A DNA stretch of 64,000 bases from Paenibacillus_E sp964253085 (GCF_964253085.1 NZ_CAXUQH020000001.1:806001-870000), one strand, 5' to 3'. Positions 1 to 8,410 are shown, counted from the stretch's first letter. Program-made: numbers and translations. The notes: generated by a model from the sequence alone, not told the origin.

Positions 1-860
1 TTGAGAAAATCTTTGCCATAGTTTGAATTGTATCCACCTGTGGAGTAGAAGGTGTCCCCATCACTTGGAGGGTTGATTTCGCTTGTGCTGGTTAAGGATA
101 AGCTCCAAGCTTGGTTGACACCACTCAATGAGCCGTATTTGGTAATCATGGCATTTCGAAAAGCATTTTTAGCCGTATCGGTATAGACTTGAAACTTTCC
201 TCTTGCAGGGTAGCTCCAGCCGGCTGAATTGTAGTAGGAAGGATAGCGGAGTTCACCGGAAGGCCCAGCGCTTAAATAAATTTTGGGGATGATGGACTTA
301 TAGCTTGTGAAGTTGGCAGCAAACGAGGCAAATAATTCATTATACTGCTGTCCGATACCACTCCAAAAAGGTGAAATGGCCTCATTATTTACATAACCAG
401 TTTCACTTTTGTACTTCATTTCATCAGCGGTACCTTTGCTCCACAGCCAAGCTGGAATTGGTATATTGCAGTCATCCCCGGGATTCCCGCCGCAAGTATG
501 TGTGGATAAGATCGGTACCCACTTAAGTCCGGACTGACTAACAACATTGGCATACGTCGTGTAGTAGCTCCAGTCAAATTGATTATCGCCTGCGGCCTCA
601 ACATCGCCCCACCACACATCAGTGGTCAATGCGTAAACGCCATTATTTTTTAAAGTAATTAATTGATTTTTAAAGGCATTCCAATCGGTGATTTTCGTTA
701 AAGGTGCCATGACCGAAGCTTTGAAATCGTTGGCTACATCAGCGGAAGCCGTATTCGAGTTGCTGAACAAGCCGAGAATTGTGCTGAAAACCAAGAAAAA
801 TCCTAATACAAGTATGCGAGCTTTCCTCCAAGCGATCGTAGATAAACTCAATTTTACCAT
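1..860 (-). CDS. Secreted beta-amylase, GH14 (partial, 5' part)
   Basis: Glycoside hydrolase family 14 enzyme that releases maltose from the non-reducing ends of starch outside the cell. The reading frame is open from its start to the left window edge, so the C-terminal part lies outside. Both family signatures are visible: HTCGGNPGDD (substrate loop) and GPSGELRYPSYY around 234-270, whose Glu is the catalytic acid. The N-terminus has an arginine-containing segment, a hydrophobic stretch and an ASA|D-type signal-peptidase site near residue 35, so export is expected. A GGAG site lies just upstream; the ATG at 860 is only 1-2 nt from it, so the in-frame TTG at 851 is the more likely start. A palindrome resembling a LacI/CcpA operator lies about 140 bp upstream. 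The product call is very secure; the start is less so. Confidence 0.93.
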   Translation of the reverse strand, partial: MVKLSLSTIAWRKARILVLGFFLVFSTILGLFSNSNTASADVANDFKASVMAPLTKITDWNAFKNQLITLKNNGVYALTTDVWWGDVEAAGDNQFDWSYYTTYANVVSQSGLKWVPILSTHTCGGNPGDDCNIPIPAWLWSKGTADEMKYKSETGYVNNEAISPFWSGIGQQYNELFASFAANFTSYKSIIPKIYLSAGPSGELRYPSYYNSAGWSYPARGKFQVYTDTAKNAFRNAMITKYGSLSGVNQAWSLSLTSTSEINPPSDGDTFYSTGGYNSNYGKDFL

Positions 861-1000
861 TCTCCTTTTTGTAGCGATTTGTGGGGCTGGTGGATAAAAG
901 GGCCTTCGAGTAGTACATGAAAGAGTTGGAGCCACATAAAAAGGAGGGCGTATGCCGGTCATCGTGTAGGTGTGTTGGAGATGGTGAAGCGCAGAGTTTT

Positions 1001-1012
1001 GCAAACGTTTGC
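1001..1012. promoter_or_regulatory. cre-like / LacI-family operator palindrome
   Basis: Perfect 12-bp palindrome GCAAACGTTTGC with a central CG, the hallmark of LacI/CcpA-family operators. It lies upstream of the beta-amylase gene, where catabolite repression or a maltose-type regulator would be expected. It departs from the strict CcpA consensus at the flanks, so the identity of the regulator is inferred. Confidence 0.5.
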
Positions 1013-1088
1013 GGTTTTATTCTAAGCGATTTCCTTGGGTTTTACAGTGGAATTTATTGTTAAAATAGGTTGACTTTGTTGACGGTAA

Positions 1089-1217
1089 AAGCCGGACGTT
1101 CGAGTTTTTATGAATAATTTAGCCATAAATGAGGCCATGCAGCCTTATGTTTACTACGCAGCGAATCGTGGCATTATGGAAGGAGATACGGCCGCATTGC
1201 ATATCAACTCCTATTGA
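1089..1217 (+). pseudogene. Remnant of an SLH-domain protein gene
   Basis: A short frame encodes NEAMQPYVYYAANRGIMEGD, which matches NEAMKPYVYYAARRGIMEGD in the intact SLH/GH18 protein at 21.3 kb, and the DNA itself is closely similar there. A stop directly upstream and another after 36 codons leave only part of one S-layer-homology repeat, with no start signal. This is the decayed end of a paralogous cell-wall-anchored exoprotein. The remainder of the 861-1468 gap shows only the palindrome noted separately and the cysD promoter region. Confidence 0.7.
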
Positions 1218-1468
1218 TTTATTGGGCGATTGAGTAACAACTTTAATTCATTATGAGTAGAATATTTAATGTTCGCATGGATATATGAACAACTGTTCGA
1301 CTTCCCATGATGTTCTGAACCCTTTCCATGCAGGCGTGACAAAGTGAACACCGAAAAGACAGAAATCTCAAGTTTTTCACTTTCTTCCACTTTGCATGAA
1401 AGCCGGAATCTGTTAGTATATAAAGAAAGACGATAGATTTAGTAAGGATTAAAAGGAGGCACCTTTCC

Positions 1469-2392
1469 ATGGAAAAAATGATGCTTGATTCTATAGATGA
1501 AATGACGCATCTGGATCAACTCGAGGCTGAAGCGATTTATATTATTCGAGAAGTAGCAGCGGAATGTGAAAATCCCGTAATGCTGTATTCGATCGGGAAG
1601 GATAGCTCCGTGATGCTGCATTTGGCGCTGAAAGCTTTTTATCCGGAGAAGCCGCCGTTTCCTTTCATGCATATTGATACAACGTGGAAGTTTAAAGAAA
1701 TGATTGAATTCCGCGATCGCAAAGCCAAAGAATTCGGAATTAAGATGATTGTTCACTCCAACCAGGAAGGGATTGATCAAGGGATCAACCCGTTCGATCA
1801 TGGTTCCGCGTATACGGATATTATGAAAACCCAAGCTTTGAAAGAAGGATTGGACAAATACGGATTTACAGCTGCGTTCGGAGGCGGAAGACGTGACGAG
1901 GAGAAGTCGCGTGCGAAGGAGCGAATTTTCTCTTTCCGTAATAAAAACCATGCCTGGGATCCAAAAAACCAACGACCAGAAATGTGGAAGCTTTTTAATA
2001 CAAGAATCAATAAGGGCGAAAGCACCCGCGTATTCCCAATATCCAACTGGACGGAAAAAGACATTTGGCAATACATTCGCAGAGAAAACATTGATATTGT
2101 GCCACTCTATTTTGCCAAAGAAAGACCAGTACTCGAACGCGACGGACATCTCATCATGGTTGATGATGATCGCATGAAACTCGAACCTCATGAGAAAATT
2201 GAAATGAAGAAGATGCGGTTTCGCACATTAGGCTGCTATCCTCTTACTGGTGGAGCCGAGTCAGAGGCGAATACGATAGATGCCATTATTGAAGAAACGC
2301 TTGGTGCGGTTTCATCCGAACGGACAACGCGGGTAATTGACCAAGAAGCTGCGGGAAGTATGGAAAGACGTAAACGGGAGGGTTATTTCTAA
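1469..2392 (+). CDS. cysD: Sulfate adenylyltransferase subunit 2 (CysD)
   Basis: Small subunit of ATP sulfurylase, which makes adenosine 5'-phosphosulfate from sulfate and ATP in the cytoplasm as the first step of sulfate assimilation. The 307-residue length matches the family. The PP-loop motif SIGKDSSVMLHL sits near residue 42, and FGGGRRDEEKSRAKER near 134 and the C-terminal GGAESEA are typical CysD segments. An AAAGGAGG ribosome site precedes the ATG. A possible promoter (TTGCAT about 75 bp upstream with TATATA about 50 bp upstream) has a long 19-bp spacer. The gene is immediately followed, one base after its stop, by cysN, its GTPase partner. No cysH, cysI or cysJ gene is nearby, so the reductive steps are encoded elsewhere. 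Confidence 0.95.
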   Translation: MEKMMLDSIDEMTHLDQLEAEAIYIIREVAAECENPVMLYSIGKDSSVMLHLALKAFYPEKPPFPFMHIDTTWKFKEMIEFRDRKAKEFGIKMIVHSNQEGIDQGINPFDHGSAYTDIMKTQALKEGLDKYGFTAAFGGGRRDEEKSRAKERIFSFRNKNHAWDPKNQRPEMWKLFNTRINKGESTRVFPISNWTEKDIWQYIRRENIDIVPLYFAKERPVLERDGHLIMVDDDRMKLEPHEKIEMKKMRFRTLGCYPLTGGAESEANTIDAIIEETLGAVSSERTTRVIDQEAAGSMERRKREGYF

Positions 2393-2393
2393 A

Positions 2394-4130
2394 ATGAAAA
2401 GTCTGCTTAAATTTATTACTTGCGGAAGTGTAGACGACGGAAAATCCACCTTAATCGGACATATGTTATATGAGGCCAAGCTATTATTCGCCGATCAGGA
2501 AAGAGCGTTAGAGCTGGATAGCAGACTGGGCAGCCGCGGCGGCAAAATCGACTATTCCTTGCTTCTAGATGGGTTACTGGCGGAGCGCGAACAAGGGATT
2601 ACAATTGATGTGGCTTATCGGTATTTTACGACGGACCACCGTTCGTTCATCGTAGCGGACACACCTGGACACGAAGAATATACCCGTAACATGGCCGTAG
2701 GCGCATCTTTTGCGGATCTGGCTATCATTCTTGTGGATGCAAAGAAAGGGGTTATTACCCAAACTAAGCGCCACACTCGGATTTGCGCACTTATGGGCAT
2801 TAAACATCTTGTTTTAGCTGTAAATAAAATGGATTTAGTGGATTTTAATCCTAAGACATTTGATACGATCAAACAAGAATTCTTGCAATTGACCTCTGAG
2901 TTTCACTTTGAAAGCATTGAGGTGATCCCTGTTTCTGCCACAGAAGGGGATAACATTACGAAAAAATCGCCAAATACCCCTTGGTACGAAGGTCTTGCCT
3001 TGCTGCCATATTTGGAAAATGTGGACGTTCATCAGAACGACAATGCGAAGCAATTTATGATGCCGATTCAACGTGTATGCCGTCCGGATCATACATTCCG
3101 CGGTTTCCAAGGCCAAATTGAGGCTGGGCGTATCGCGGTTGGCGATGAGCTGACAACGTTGCCTAGTCATGAGAAGGCGAAAGTCAAACGGATTCTCGTG
3201 GGAGACCAAGATCGTGATTATGCCTATGCTGGACAGCCCGTAACCATTCAATTGGATCGGGAAGTCGACGTTTCGCGGGGCTGTGTATTCACGAAGGATA
3301 GTCAGATTCAAGAGGCGGACCGTTATAGTGCTACGATTCTTTGGATGGACGATTCTGTACTGACGCCAGGCAAGAACTATCTGGTCAAAGTAGGAACGAA
3401 AGTCCTGCCAGGTACCGTAACGGGGATTACACATAAAATCGATGTTAATACTGGAAAAACGGTTCCAACCGATCATATTGTCAAAAATGAATTGGCCAAA
3501 TGTGAGTTTTCATTATCTGACGCTATCGTTATTGATTCTTTTGAACAAAATAAAAGCATCGGCGGATTTATTCTGATCGATCGTGTCACCAATATGACAT
3601 CGGCTTGCGGAGTGATTGAGCAAATCCTTCAAGGCTCCGATGCTGTACAGTTAGATACGGAAATCACCAGAGAAGTTCGTGCTCAGCAAAAAGGTCAGAA
3701 TCCTTTGACCCTTTGGTTCACTGGTTCGGTTTCAGATCAATCGGCCCTTGCGAAGGAAGTCGAAAAACGTTTGGTATCGACAGGCCACCATACCATGTTA
3801 CTGGGGAATGGCCATGGAGAATCGTTGCAGCGATTAGCAGAAGTTGCGAAATTGATGAACGATGCTGGACTTATTGCATTGGTATCGAATGATTCCCCAA
3901 ACGTTAACGGCCTAGAAACCGTGCGAGACATCATTGGCAAAGAATATATTGAAGTTTACGTAAACGGATCGTTTGCAGGCGGCTCGAGCACAAGGGATAT
4001 ATCTGGGAACCCGGAAATCGAAATCGATGCAAGCAAGTCATCAATTGATGAAGCTGCAAATTATGTCGTGAAACGGATTATTAAATATTTAATCAATGAG
4101 AGTAGTCGTGGGCAATTCCTTAATTTCTAA
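2394..4130 (+). CDS. cysN: Sulfate adenylyltransferase subunit 1 with degenerate APS-kinase-like domain
   Basis: GTPase subunit of ATP sulfurylase (578 residues). The translation-factor-type GTPase domain is intact: GSVDDGKSTL (P-loop, residue 10 onward), DTPGHEEY (G3) and NKMD (G4), followed by two beta-barrel domains. From about residue 440 the sequence resembles APS kinase (CysC): LTLWFTGS, RLAEVAKLMNDAGLI, NPEIEIDASK. However, the expected GxSGxGKS P-loop is replaced by GSVSDQSA, and the DGDNxRxxL and central substrate segments are missing. The fused domain is therefore unlikely to phosphorylate APS; a structural or regulatory role is inferred. The start chosen is the ATG one base after the cysD stop; an in-frame upstream ATG lies inside cysD. 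A strong terminator follows. Confidence 0.93.
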   Translation: MKSLLKFITCGSVDDGKSTLIGHMLYEAKLLFADQERALELDSRLGSRGGKIDYSLLLDGLLAEREQGITIDVAYRYFTTDHRSFIVADTPGHEEYTRNMAVGASFADLAIILVDAKKGVITQTKRHTRICALMGIKHLVLAVNKMDLVDFNPKTFDTIKQEFLQLTSEFHFESIEVIPVSATEGDNITKKSPNTPWYEGLALLPYLENVDVHQNDNAKQFMMPIQRVCRPDHTFRGFQGQIEAGRIAVGDELTTLPSHEKAKVKRILVGDQDRDYAYAGQPVTIQLDREVDVSRGCVFTKDSQIQEADRYSATILWMDDSVLTPGKNYLVKVGTKVLPGTVTGITHKIDVNTGKTVPTDHIVKNELAKCEFSLSDAIVIDSFEQNKSIGGFILIDRVTNMTSACGVIEQILQGSDAVQLDTEITREVRAQQKGQNPLTLWFTGSVSDQSALAKEVEKRLVSTGHHTMLLGNGHGESLQRLAEVAKLMNDAGLIALVSNDSPNVNGLETVRDIIGKEYIEVYVNGSFAGGSSTRDISGNPEIEIDASKSSIDEAANYVVKRIIKYLINESSRGQFLNF

Positions 4131-4140
4131 TTCGAACAAA

Positions 4141-4179
4141 TCCCTACATCACCGTAAATCGTGATGTAGGGATTTTTTT
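4141..4179 (+). terminator. Rho-independent terminator of cysDN
   Basis: Perfect 12-bp arms TCCCTACATCAC / GTGATGTAGGGA with an 8-nt loop, followed by seven T residues. Confidence 0.95.
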
Positions 4180-4226
4180 GTGTCCGCGGCTGACTTTAAT
4201 CGTGAAAGAGAACATTAGGATTCGTT

Positions 4227-4267
4227 ATTTAAGTTTGATTTAAGTTATCTGCATTATGATTTAAATA
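4227..4267 (+). promoter_or_regulatory. Direct repeats ATTTAAGTT, helical phase, possible response-regulator site
   Basis: ATTTAAGTT occurs at 4227 and 4238 and as ATTTAAATA at 4259, that is with 11 and 21 bp spacing (about one and two helical turns). Such phased direct repeats are typical sites for OmpR/PhoP-type regulators. They lie 75-115 bp upstream of the following lipoprotein gene. The regulator is unknown. Confidence 0.4.
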
Positions 4268-4340
4268 TGTCAGGAAGCGATAATGCTTTTTGAATAATAA
4301 TCAGATGATTACTACTTAAATATACGAGGAGTGTTTATTC

Positions 4341-5588
4341 ATGAAAAACAAGAAACTGAGAAGTCTAAGCGTTATAACTTTGGCCGCATTAATTAGCGTA
4401 GCCGCCGTGGGGTGCTCTAACGCACAAGTCGGCAGCGAGGATGCTACTGCTGCTGCAACCACACAAACAGCAACTTCGACCGTGTCGTCAAGCGCGAAGT
4501 CAACGGCTGCATCAACAGCTGCATCAACAGCGAAGGCTTCCGTTCTAGACAAATCGGAATTATTCAGTGATCGGGACTTAGAACAGTCGGCGGATCTTGC
4601 AACTGCCACACCAATGAAATTGGAAAGCAATCAAGATGTGACACTGAATAAGGAAGGCATTTATGTCTTAAGCGGTGAGGTAGAAAATGTGACGGTAGTG
4701 GTCGATGCTGCCGAGGATGCAAAAGTTCAAATCGTTCTTAACGGCGTCAGTATAACCAATGAAGATTCACCTGCCATTTATGTGAAAGCAGCGGATAAAG
4801 TATTCGTTACATCCACTGACAGTAAGAACCACATGGTGGTTTCTGGAGGCTATAAGGCGGATGGAGATACCAATTTGGATGCAGTCATTTTCTCAAAAGC
4901 AGATATGACCCTGAATGGAACCGGGACCTTAGACATTGAATCGAATGAAGGTAATGGTATTTCTTCAAAGGATGATCTCAAAATTACTGGAGGCGTGTAT
5001 ACCATTCAGTCATCTGCGGATGCTATAGAGGCCAATGATGCCATTCTTATCAATGATGGAGCGATTACAATAGATTCTGATAAGGATGCCCTGCATAGCG
5101 AAAACGATGAGGATGCTTCCCTTGGGTATATCTATATTGAAGGTGGCACATTGAATATCAACGCTGCCGATGATGCCATCCGTGGCAACAGCTTTGTTCA
5201 AATAGATGGCGGCATCATTAACATAAAGACCAGTGAAGAAGGCATCGAGGCCAATAATATCAAGATAAATGATGGTCAGATTACTTTGTATGCGAATAAT
5301 GATGGCATAAATGCCTCACCAAAAGTCAATTCTGATGTGGTGATTGAAGTCAATGGAGGTACCATTGATGTAAGTATGGCTAGCGGTGATACGGATGCAT
5401 TTGATTCAAACGGTAATCTCTATATTAATGGAGGAACCATTAATGTAAAAGCAGCTTCCGCCTTTGACTCGGATGGTACAGCTCAATTAAATGGCGGCAA
5501 TGTTACCGTCAATGGAGCAAAAATCACTCAAATTACCCAATCACGCGGGGGTGGAGGCGGCGGTGGCGGTAGAGGAATGCGCCAATAG
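4341..5588 (+). CDS. Carbohydrate-binding-domain (Cthe_2159-type, DUF4353) lipoprotein
   Basis: Exported lipoprotein of 415 residues. The signal peptide ends in the lipobox AAVGC (Cys near residue 25), followed by an Ala/Thr/Ser-rich linker to about residue 75. The rest is a run of short beta-strand repeats with N/D-G-G turns (GTLDIESNEGNGISSKDDLK, GGTIDVSMAS, INGGTINVKA), as in the right-handed parallel beta-helix family typified by Cthe_2159, which binds acidic polysaccharide. It ends in eight consecutive glycines and RGMRQ, unusual for the family. It stands alone between two terminators; the CotH and DUF4956 partners often found with this family are absent. The binding ligand cannot be stated from the sequence. 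Confidence 0.8.
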   Translation: MKNKKLRSLSVITLAALISVAAVGCSNAQVGSEDATAAATTQTATSTVSSSAKSTAASTAASTAKASVLDKSELFSDRDLEQSADLATATPMKLESNQDVTLNKEGIYVLSGEVENVTVVVDAAEDAKVQIVLNGVSITNEDSPAIYVKAADKVFVTSTDSKNHMVVSGGYKADGDTNLDAVIFSKADMTLNGTGTLDIESNEGNGISSKDDLKITGGVYTIQSSADAIEANDAILINDGAITIDSDKDALHSENDEDASLGYIYIEGGTLNINAADDAIRGNSFVQIDGGIINIKTSEEGIEANNIKINDGQITLYANNDGINASPKVNSDVVIEVNGGTIDVSMASGDTDAFDSNGNLYINGGTINVKAASAFDSDGTAQLNGGNVTVNGAKITQITQSRGGGGGGGGRGMRQ

Positions 5589-5636
5589 TTTAACATTATT
5601 GATTTAGGTGAGAGTATAGCAAACGAAAAAGATTTG

Positions 5637-5666
5637 CCTCAGAGACATTCCTCTGAGGCTTTTTTG
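5637..5666 (+). terminator. Rho-independent terminator
   Basis: Arms GCCTCAGAG / CTCTGAGGC with a 6-nt loop and a T6 run, ending the beta-helix lipoprotein transcript. Confidence 0.93.
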
Positions 5667-5750
5667 TGTAGAATTGTGGAATAGAACACAACAATGTAAG
5701 ATAGCATCATTAAGAAATATGATTTACAACCAACCTACGGAGGCCAACAC

Positions 5751-6458
5751 ATGAAAAAGTGGCTCAAAACAACGCTTATTTCACTTTTTTCCCTTTTTCT
5801 TATACTCGCAGTGGCATTTCTAATTTATGCATCTAATTATTATCATGCCGTTGACGTTTCCAAGGACGCCTTGGTCAATGAAAAGACGATCACAACAGAT
5901 GGAAAGCTCACAATTCTTTCGCCTTCTACGCCGAGTGAGACGGGTTTCATCTTCTATCCCGGCGGAAAGGTTGAACATATTGCTTATGTCCCAATGCTTG
6001 AGAAATTACGTCAAAACGGTATAACCTGTGTACTTATTGATATGCCTTTTAACCTTGCGTTTTTTAATAGCAATGCTGCTGATAACGTGTTTGGAAAACT
6101 TCCCGAAATCAAAAACTGGTATATCGGTGGACATTCACTAGGCGGAGCAATGGCAAGTAATTACGCCTCTAAGCATCAAGATCAGATCAAGGGGCTTATC
6201 TTACTTGACGCCTATATTTATGGTGACATTCCGCCAGAAAATGCGCTAACCGTGTATGGCTCGCTTGATGGTGTTTTGGACAAATCGAAGATAACCTACA
6301 AAGAGAATGTGTTCGTTATCGAAGGTGGCAATCATGCGCAATTTGGAAATTACAGCCCTCAAAAAGGCGATGGGACTGCGACGATCTCAAGTGAACAACA
6401 GCAGAAGGAAACCGTTAATCACATCATTGAATTCATTAAAAGGAAAGATAAATCATAA
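5751..6458 (+). CDS. Membrane-anchored alpha/beta hydrolase
   Basis: 235-residue hydrolase with one N-terminal membrane segment (about residues 5-27), so the catalytic domain probably faces outward. The nucleophile elbow GGHSLGGAMA, an acidic residue in LLDAY and the final catalytic His in GGNHAQFG make up a plausible Ser-Asp-His triad. The overall pattern fits the Abhydrolase_5 / dienelactone-hydrolase-like group. The substrate is unknown. An ACGGAGG site precedes the ATG. The stop overlaps the start of the next gene (TAATG), implying translational coupling. Confidence 0.85.
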   Translation: MKKWLKTTLISLFSLFLILAVAFLIYASNYYHAVDVSKDALVNEKTITTDGKLTILSPSTPSETGFIFYPGGKVEHIAYVPMLEKLRQNGITCVLIDMPFNLAFFNSNAADNVFGKLPEIKNWYIGGHSLGGAMASNYASKHQDQIKGLILLDAYIYGDIPPENALTVYGSLDGVLDKSKITYKENVFVIEGGNHAQFGNYSPQKGDGTATISSEQQQKETVNHIIEFIKRKDKS

Positions 6459-7114
6459 TGAAAATCGAACTCGACAACACAACCATAGACGTCAACGTCC
6501 AATATGCCATCCGCAAAAAACTATACATCCACATTGATGACACGGGCTTCATCACGGTCAAAGCTCCCAACGACACCAGTCAGGAGCAAATCATTCACGC
6601 TGTGCAACAACACAGTAAGTCGATCCTTGATAAACTAGACGCCATCACCAAAGCGCGACAACCCATCCCCAAAGTCAGAGAATATGAAAACGAAGGCAAG
6701 TTCCTTCATCTTGGGAAATACTATTTCCTCCATGAGTTAATCGCAACGAATGGTCTCTCGCAGGACGAGTTGAAAATCAACCTGAAGAAGTTCTATTTCG
6801 CTAGCTGCAAGAAGGTCATAGCAGAGCGCATCAAAACCTATCAAACCCAGCTGAAAGTCAAACCCAAGACGATCGAGATCGATGAGTCGAGAACGAAGTG
6901 GGGGAGCTGCAGCTCGGATAAAAAGCTAACGTTCAATTATCGACTAGCCATGGCGCCCGTCGAGGTGATTGATTATGTCATCGTTCATGAGCTGTGCCAT
7001 CTGTTGCATATGAATCACGATCGCTCCTTCTGGAGACGCGTAGGCAGCATAATGCCGGATTTTAAAGAGAAGGAAGCCTTCCTAGCCCGGTATGGACAGG
7101 CGATGACGTTATAA
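6458..7114 (+). CDS. YgjP-type (M48-like / DUF45) zinc metallopeptidase
   Basis: 218-residue cytosolic protein of the YgjP/WLM metalloprotease group. The family core is visible near residues 145-190: TKWGSCSS, then VIDYVIVHELCHLLHMNHDR, giving the HExxH zinc site, followed by FWRRV. No signal peptide is present. It is translationally coupled to the upstream hydrolase by a one-base overlap. The physiological substrate of this family is not established. Confidence 0.88.
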   Translation: MKIELDNTTIDVNVQYAIRKKLYIHIDDTGFITVKAPNDTSQEQIIHAVQQHSKSILDKLDAITKARQPIPKVREYENEGKFLHLGKYYFLHELIATNGLSQDELKINLKKFYFASCKKVIAERIKTYQTQLKVKPKTIEIDESRTKWGSCSSDKKLTFNYRLAMAPVEVIDYVIVHELCHLLHMNHDRSFWRRVGSIMPDFKEKEAFLARYGQAMTL

Positions 7115-7210
7115 GCAAGCTTTCACCCGCGGAGTTTCCTTCGCACTTAAACTAACATCAGATTTGTCCAGTTCTCTTATCGGTTTTCTCCATGGTGGGC
7201 CAGAAAAGCC

Positions 7211-7236
7211 AAGTGCTACAATACTACCAAGCACTT
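7211..7236. promoter_or_regulatory. Inverted repeat upstream of the dioxygenase gene
   Basis: AAGTGCT / AGCACTT, perfect 7-bp arms separated by 12 bp, placed just ahead of the ribosome binding site of the next gene. It could be an operator; nothing identifies the protein that would bind it. Confidence 0.3.
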
Positions 7237-7254
7237 ACAAAGGGAGTGAAACAG

Positions 7255-7947
7255 GTGAGGAAATTGACGATAAAAGAGAAAAGGCACTATGATGATTTTG
7301 GTTATGTCGTGGTTTCGGATCTTTTTCAGATGGAAGAATTAAGTGGGATGAACCAAGAGCTTGATGGATGTGAAGCAGCGCCCCAATCGTCGGGGGAGCA
7401 TGAGGGATTTACGTATCAATTAGCGATGCTGACGGATAAGACGAAACAATTCGCACATGACGAACGAATTCTGAATCTGATCGAAGATATTGTGAAACCG
7501 GGTATTGCGATCTTCTCTTCAAAGCTGTTAACCAAGCTGCCGCACAGTCCATCGGTTTGTCACTGGCATCAGGATGATGCCTACTACACGGAGGTTGTGA
7601 ACAGCGATACTCGGATGTCGATTTGGGTACCGCTGCAGGATACGGACGAGCAGAACGGCTGCCTTTGGATCGTTCCTGGAAGTCATAAGCAAGGGCTGCA
7701 GCCATATAAGGTTCAAAATAACGGCACGTGCCGCAAGGCTTTGGATGAAGATCAGGTTGACTTATCCAAAGCTGAACCGGTGCGAATGAAGGCGGGCTCC
7801 ATATTGCTTTTCAACGCCCTCACCTGGCATTCTTCGAAAGGCAACGAAACGGATCAAGTGAGACGAGCGTTCATTGTTTCGTATCAGGAGGCAACGGTGT
7901 CTATCGGGCGAGGGAAACAGCACATTGTCCTGCGACCTGTGATTTAG
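7255..7947 (+). CDS. Phytanoyl-CoA dioxygenase (PhyH) family protein
   Basis: Probable non-heme Fe(II)/2-oxoglutarate-dependent oxygenase, 230 residues. The iron-binding HxD is in CHWHQDDAYY and the distal His in LTWHSSKGN, followed by the 2-oxoglutarate-binding Arg in VRRAF. FWVP-like SIWVPLQDTDEQNGCLWIVP is the expected family core. The GTG at 7255 is preferred because AGGGAG sits 8 nt upstream; an in-frame ATG at 7192 lacks such a site. Bacterial PhyH genes of this kind often sit beside an AraC regulator, and an AraC fragment does follow. The substrate is unknown. Confidence 0.85.
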   Translation: MRKLTIKEKRHYDDFGYVVVSDLFQMEELSGMNQELDGCEAAPQSSGEHEGFTYQLAMLTDKTKQFAHDERILNLIEDIVKPGIAIFSSKLLTKLPHSPSVCHWHQDDAYYTEVVNSDTRMSIWVPLQDTDEQNGCLWIVPGSHKQGLQPYKVQNNGTCRKALDEDQVDLSKAEPVRMKAGSILLFNALTWHSSKGNETDQVRRAFIVSYQEATVSIGRGKQHIVLRPVI

Positions 7948-8095
7948 GCACGGTTCCTTCTGTGTTAAACGCGACCCAATTGGCTGATCATTTTCATAAA
8001 TCTGTGTTTTCGATCGCATTTGCCGGCAATACGATACTCCCAGCTGGCAGGTATCAGGCGCCGTACGTGCATAACAGCTGCTGGGATGTTCTGGG

Positions 8096-8218
8096 TTGAC
8101 TTTGACTTACATTGCCAAGCTTGTCGGTTACGAAGATGAGTTTTACTTTAGTCGGGTGTTCAAGCGGATTACCGGAATGACGCCTTCGTCTTATGCCAAA
8201 CTATCGAAGAAGCTATGA
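8096..8218 (+). pseudogene. C-terminal remnant of an AraC-family regulator
   Basis: In frame: IAKLVGYEDEFYFSRVFKRI followed by TGMTPSSY and a stop, the second helix-turn-helix of an AraC regulator. Upstream about 120 bp can be read in another frame as a possible first helix (ATQLADHFH), but frames are broken and no start is present. This is a decayed regulator that probably once served the PhyH gene. The rest of the 7948-8266 gap holds nothing else recognisable. Confidence 0.7.
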
Positions 8219-8266
8219 AGCTTACAGCTTTTCAACGCGGTTTCATTTACGTTCAAAAAAAGATGA

Positions 8267-8296
8267 TTGACAAAAAGGATGAAAACGCTTTATAGT
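8267..8296 (+). promoter_or_regulatory. Promoter with internal cre-like site
   Basis: TTGACA, 18-bp spacer, TATAGT. The spacer and -10 region contain TGAAAACGCTTTAT, a near match to CcpA sites that differs at the last two positions. The 13-mer GAAAACGCTTTAT recurs at the promoter of the Ugp-type transporter at 12.5 kb, suggesting shared catabolite control. Confidence 0.65.
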
Positions 8297-8330
8297 TAGC
8301 GTACAAAGTATGAATATACGGTTGGGCGCG

Positions 8331-8410
8331 AGTCTAGGAGAAGACCTTATCCGTAATCATATCCTGCCATACCAATGGTGGGATGTGTTTACATGGATAG
8401 GGTCTTTTTT
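8331..8410 (+). promoter_or_regulatory. Leader terminator with probable GlpP target motif (HAD gene)
   Basis: In the untranslated leader, AGTCTAGGAGAAGACC is directly followed by a long hairpin: AAGACCTTATCC pairs with GGATAGGGTCTT (one G-U) and ends in T6. The core CTAGGAGAA and its placement at the left base of the hairpin recur upstream of glpD. Because GlpP is an antiterminator acting on such leaders, and glpP lies directly downstream, this is inferred to be its RNA target. Confidence 0.7.

Noticed and set aside
1439..2191. 250-codon frame on the minus strand opposite cysD
   Set aside because: cysD is a clear, full-length family member; the antisense frame has no ribosome site or recognisable domain.
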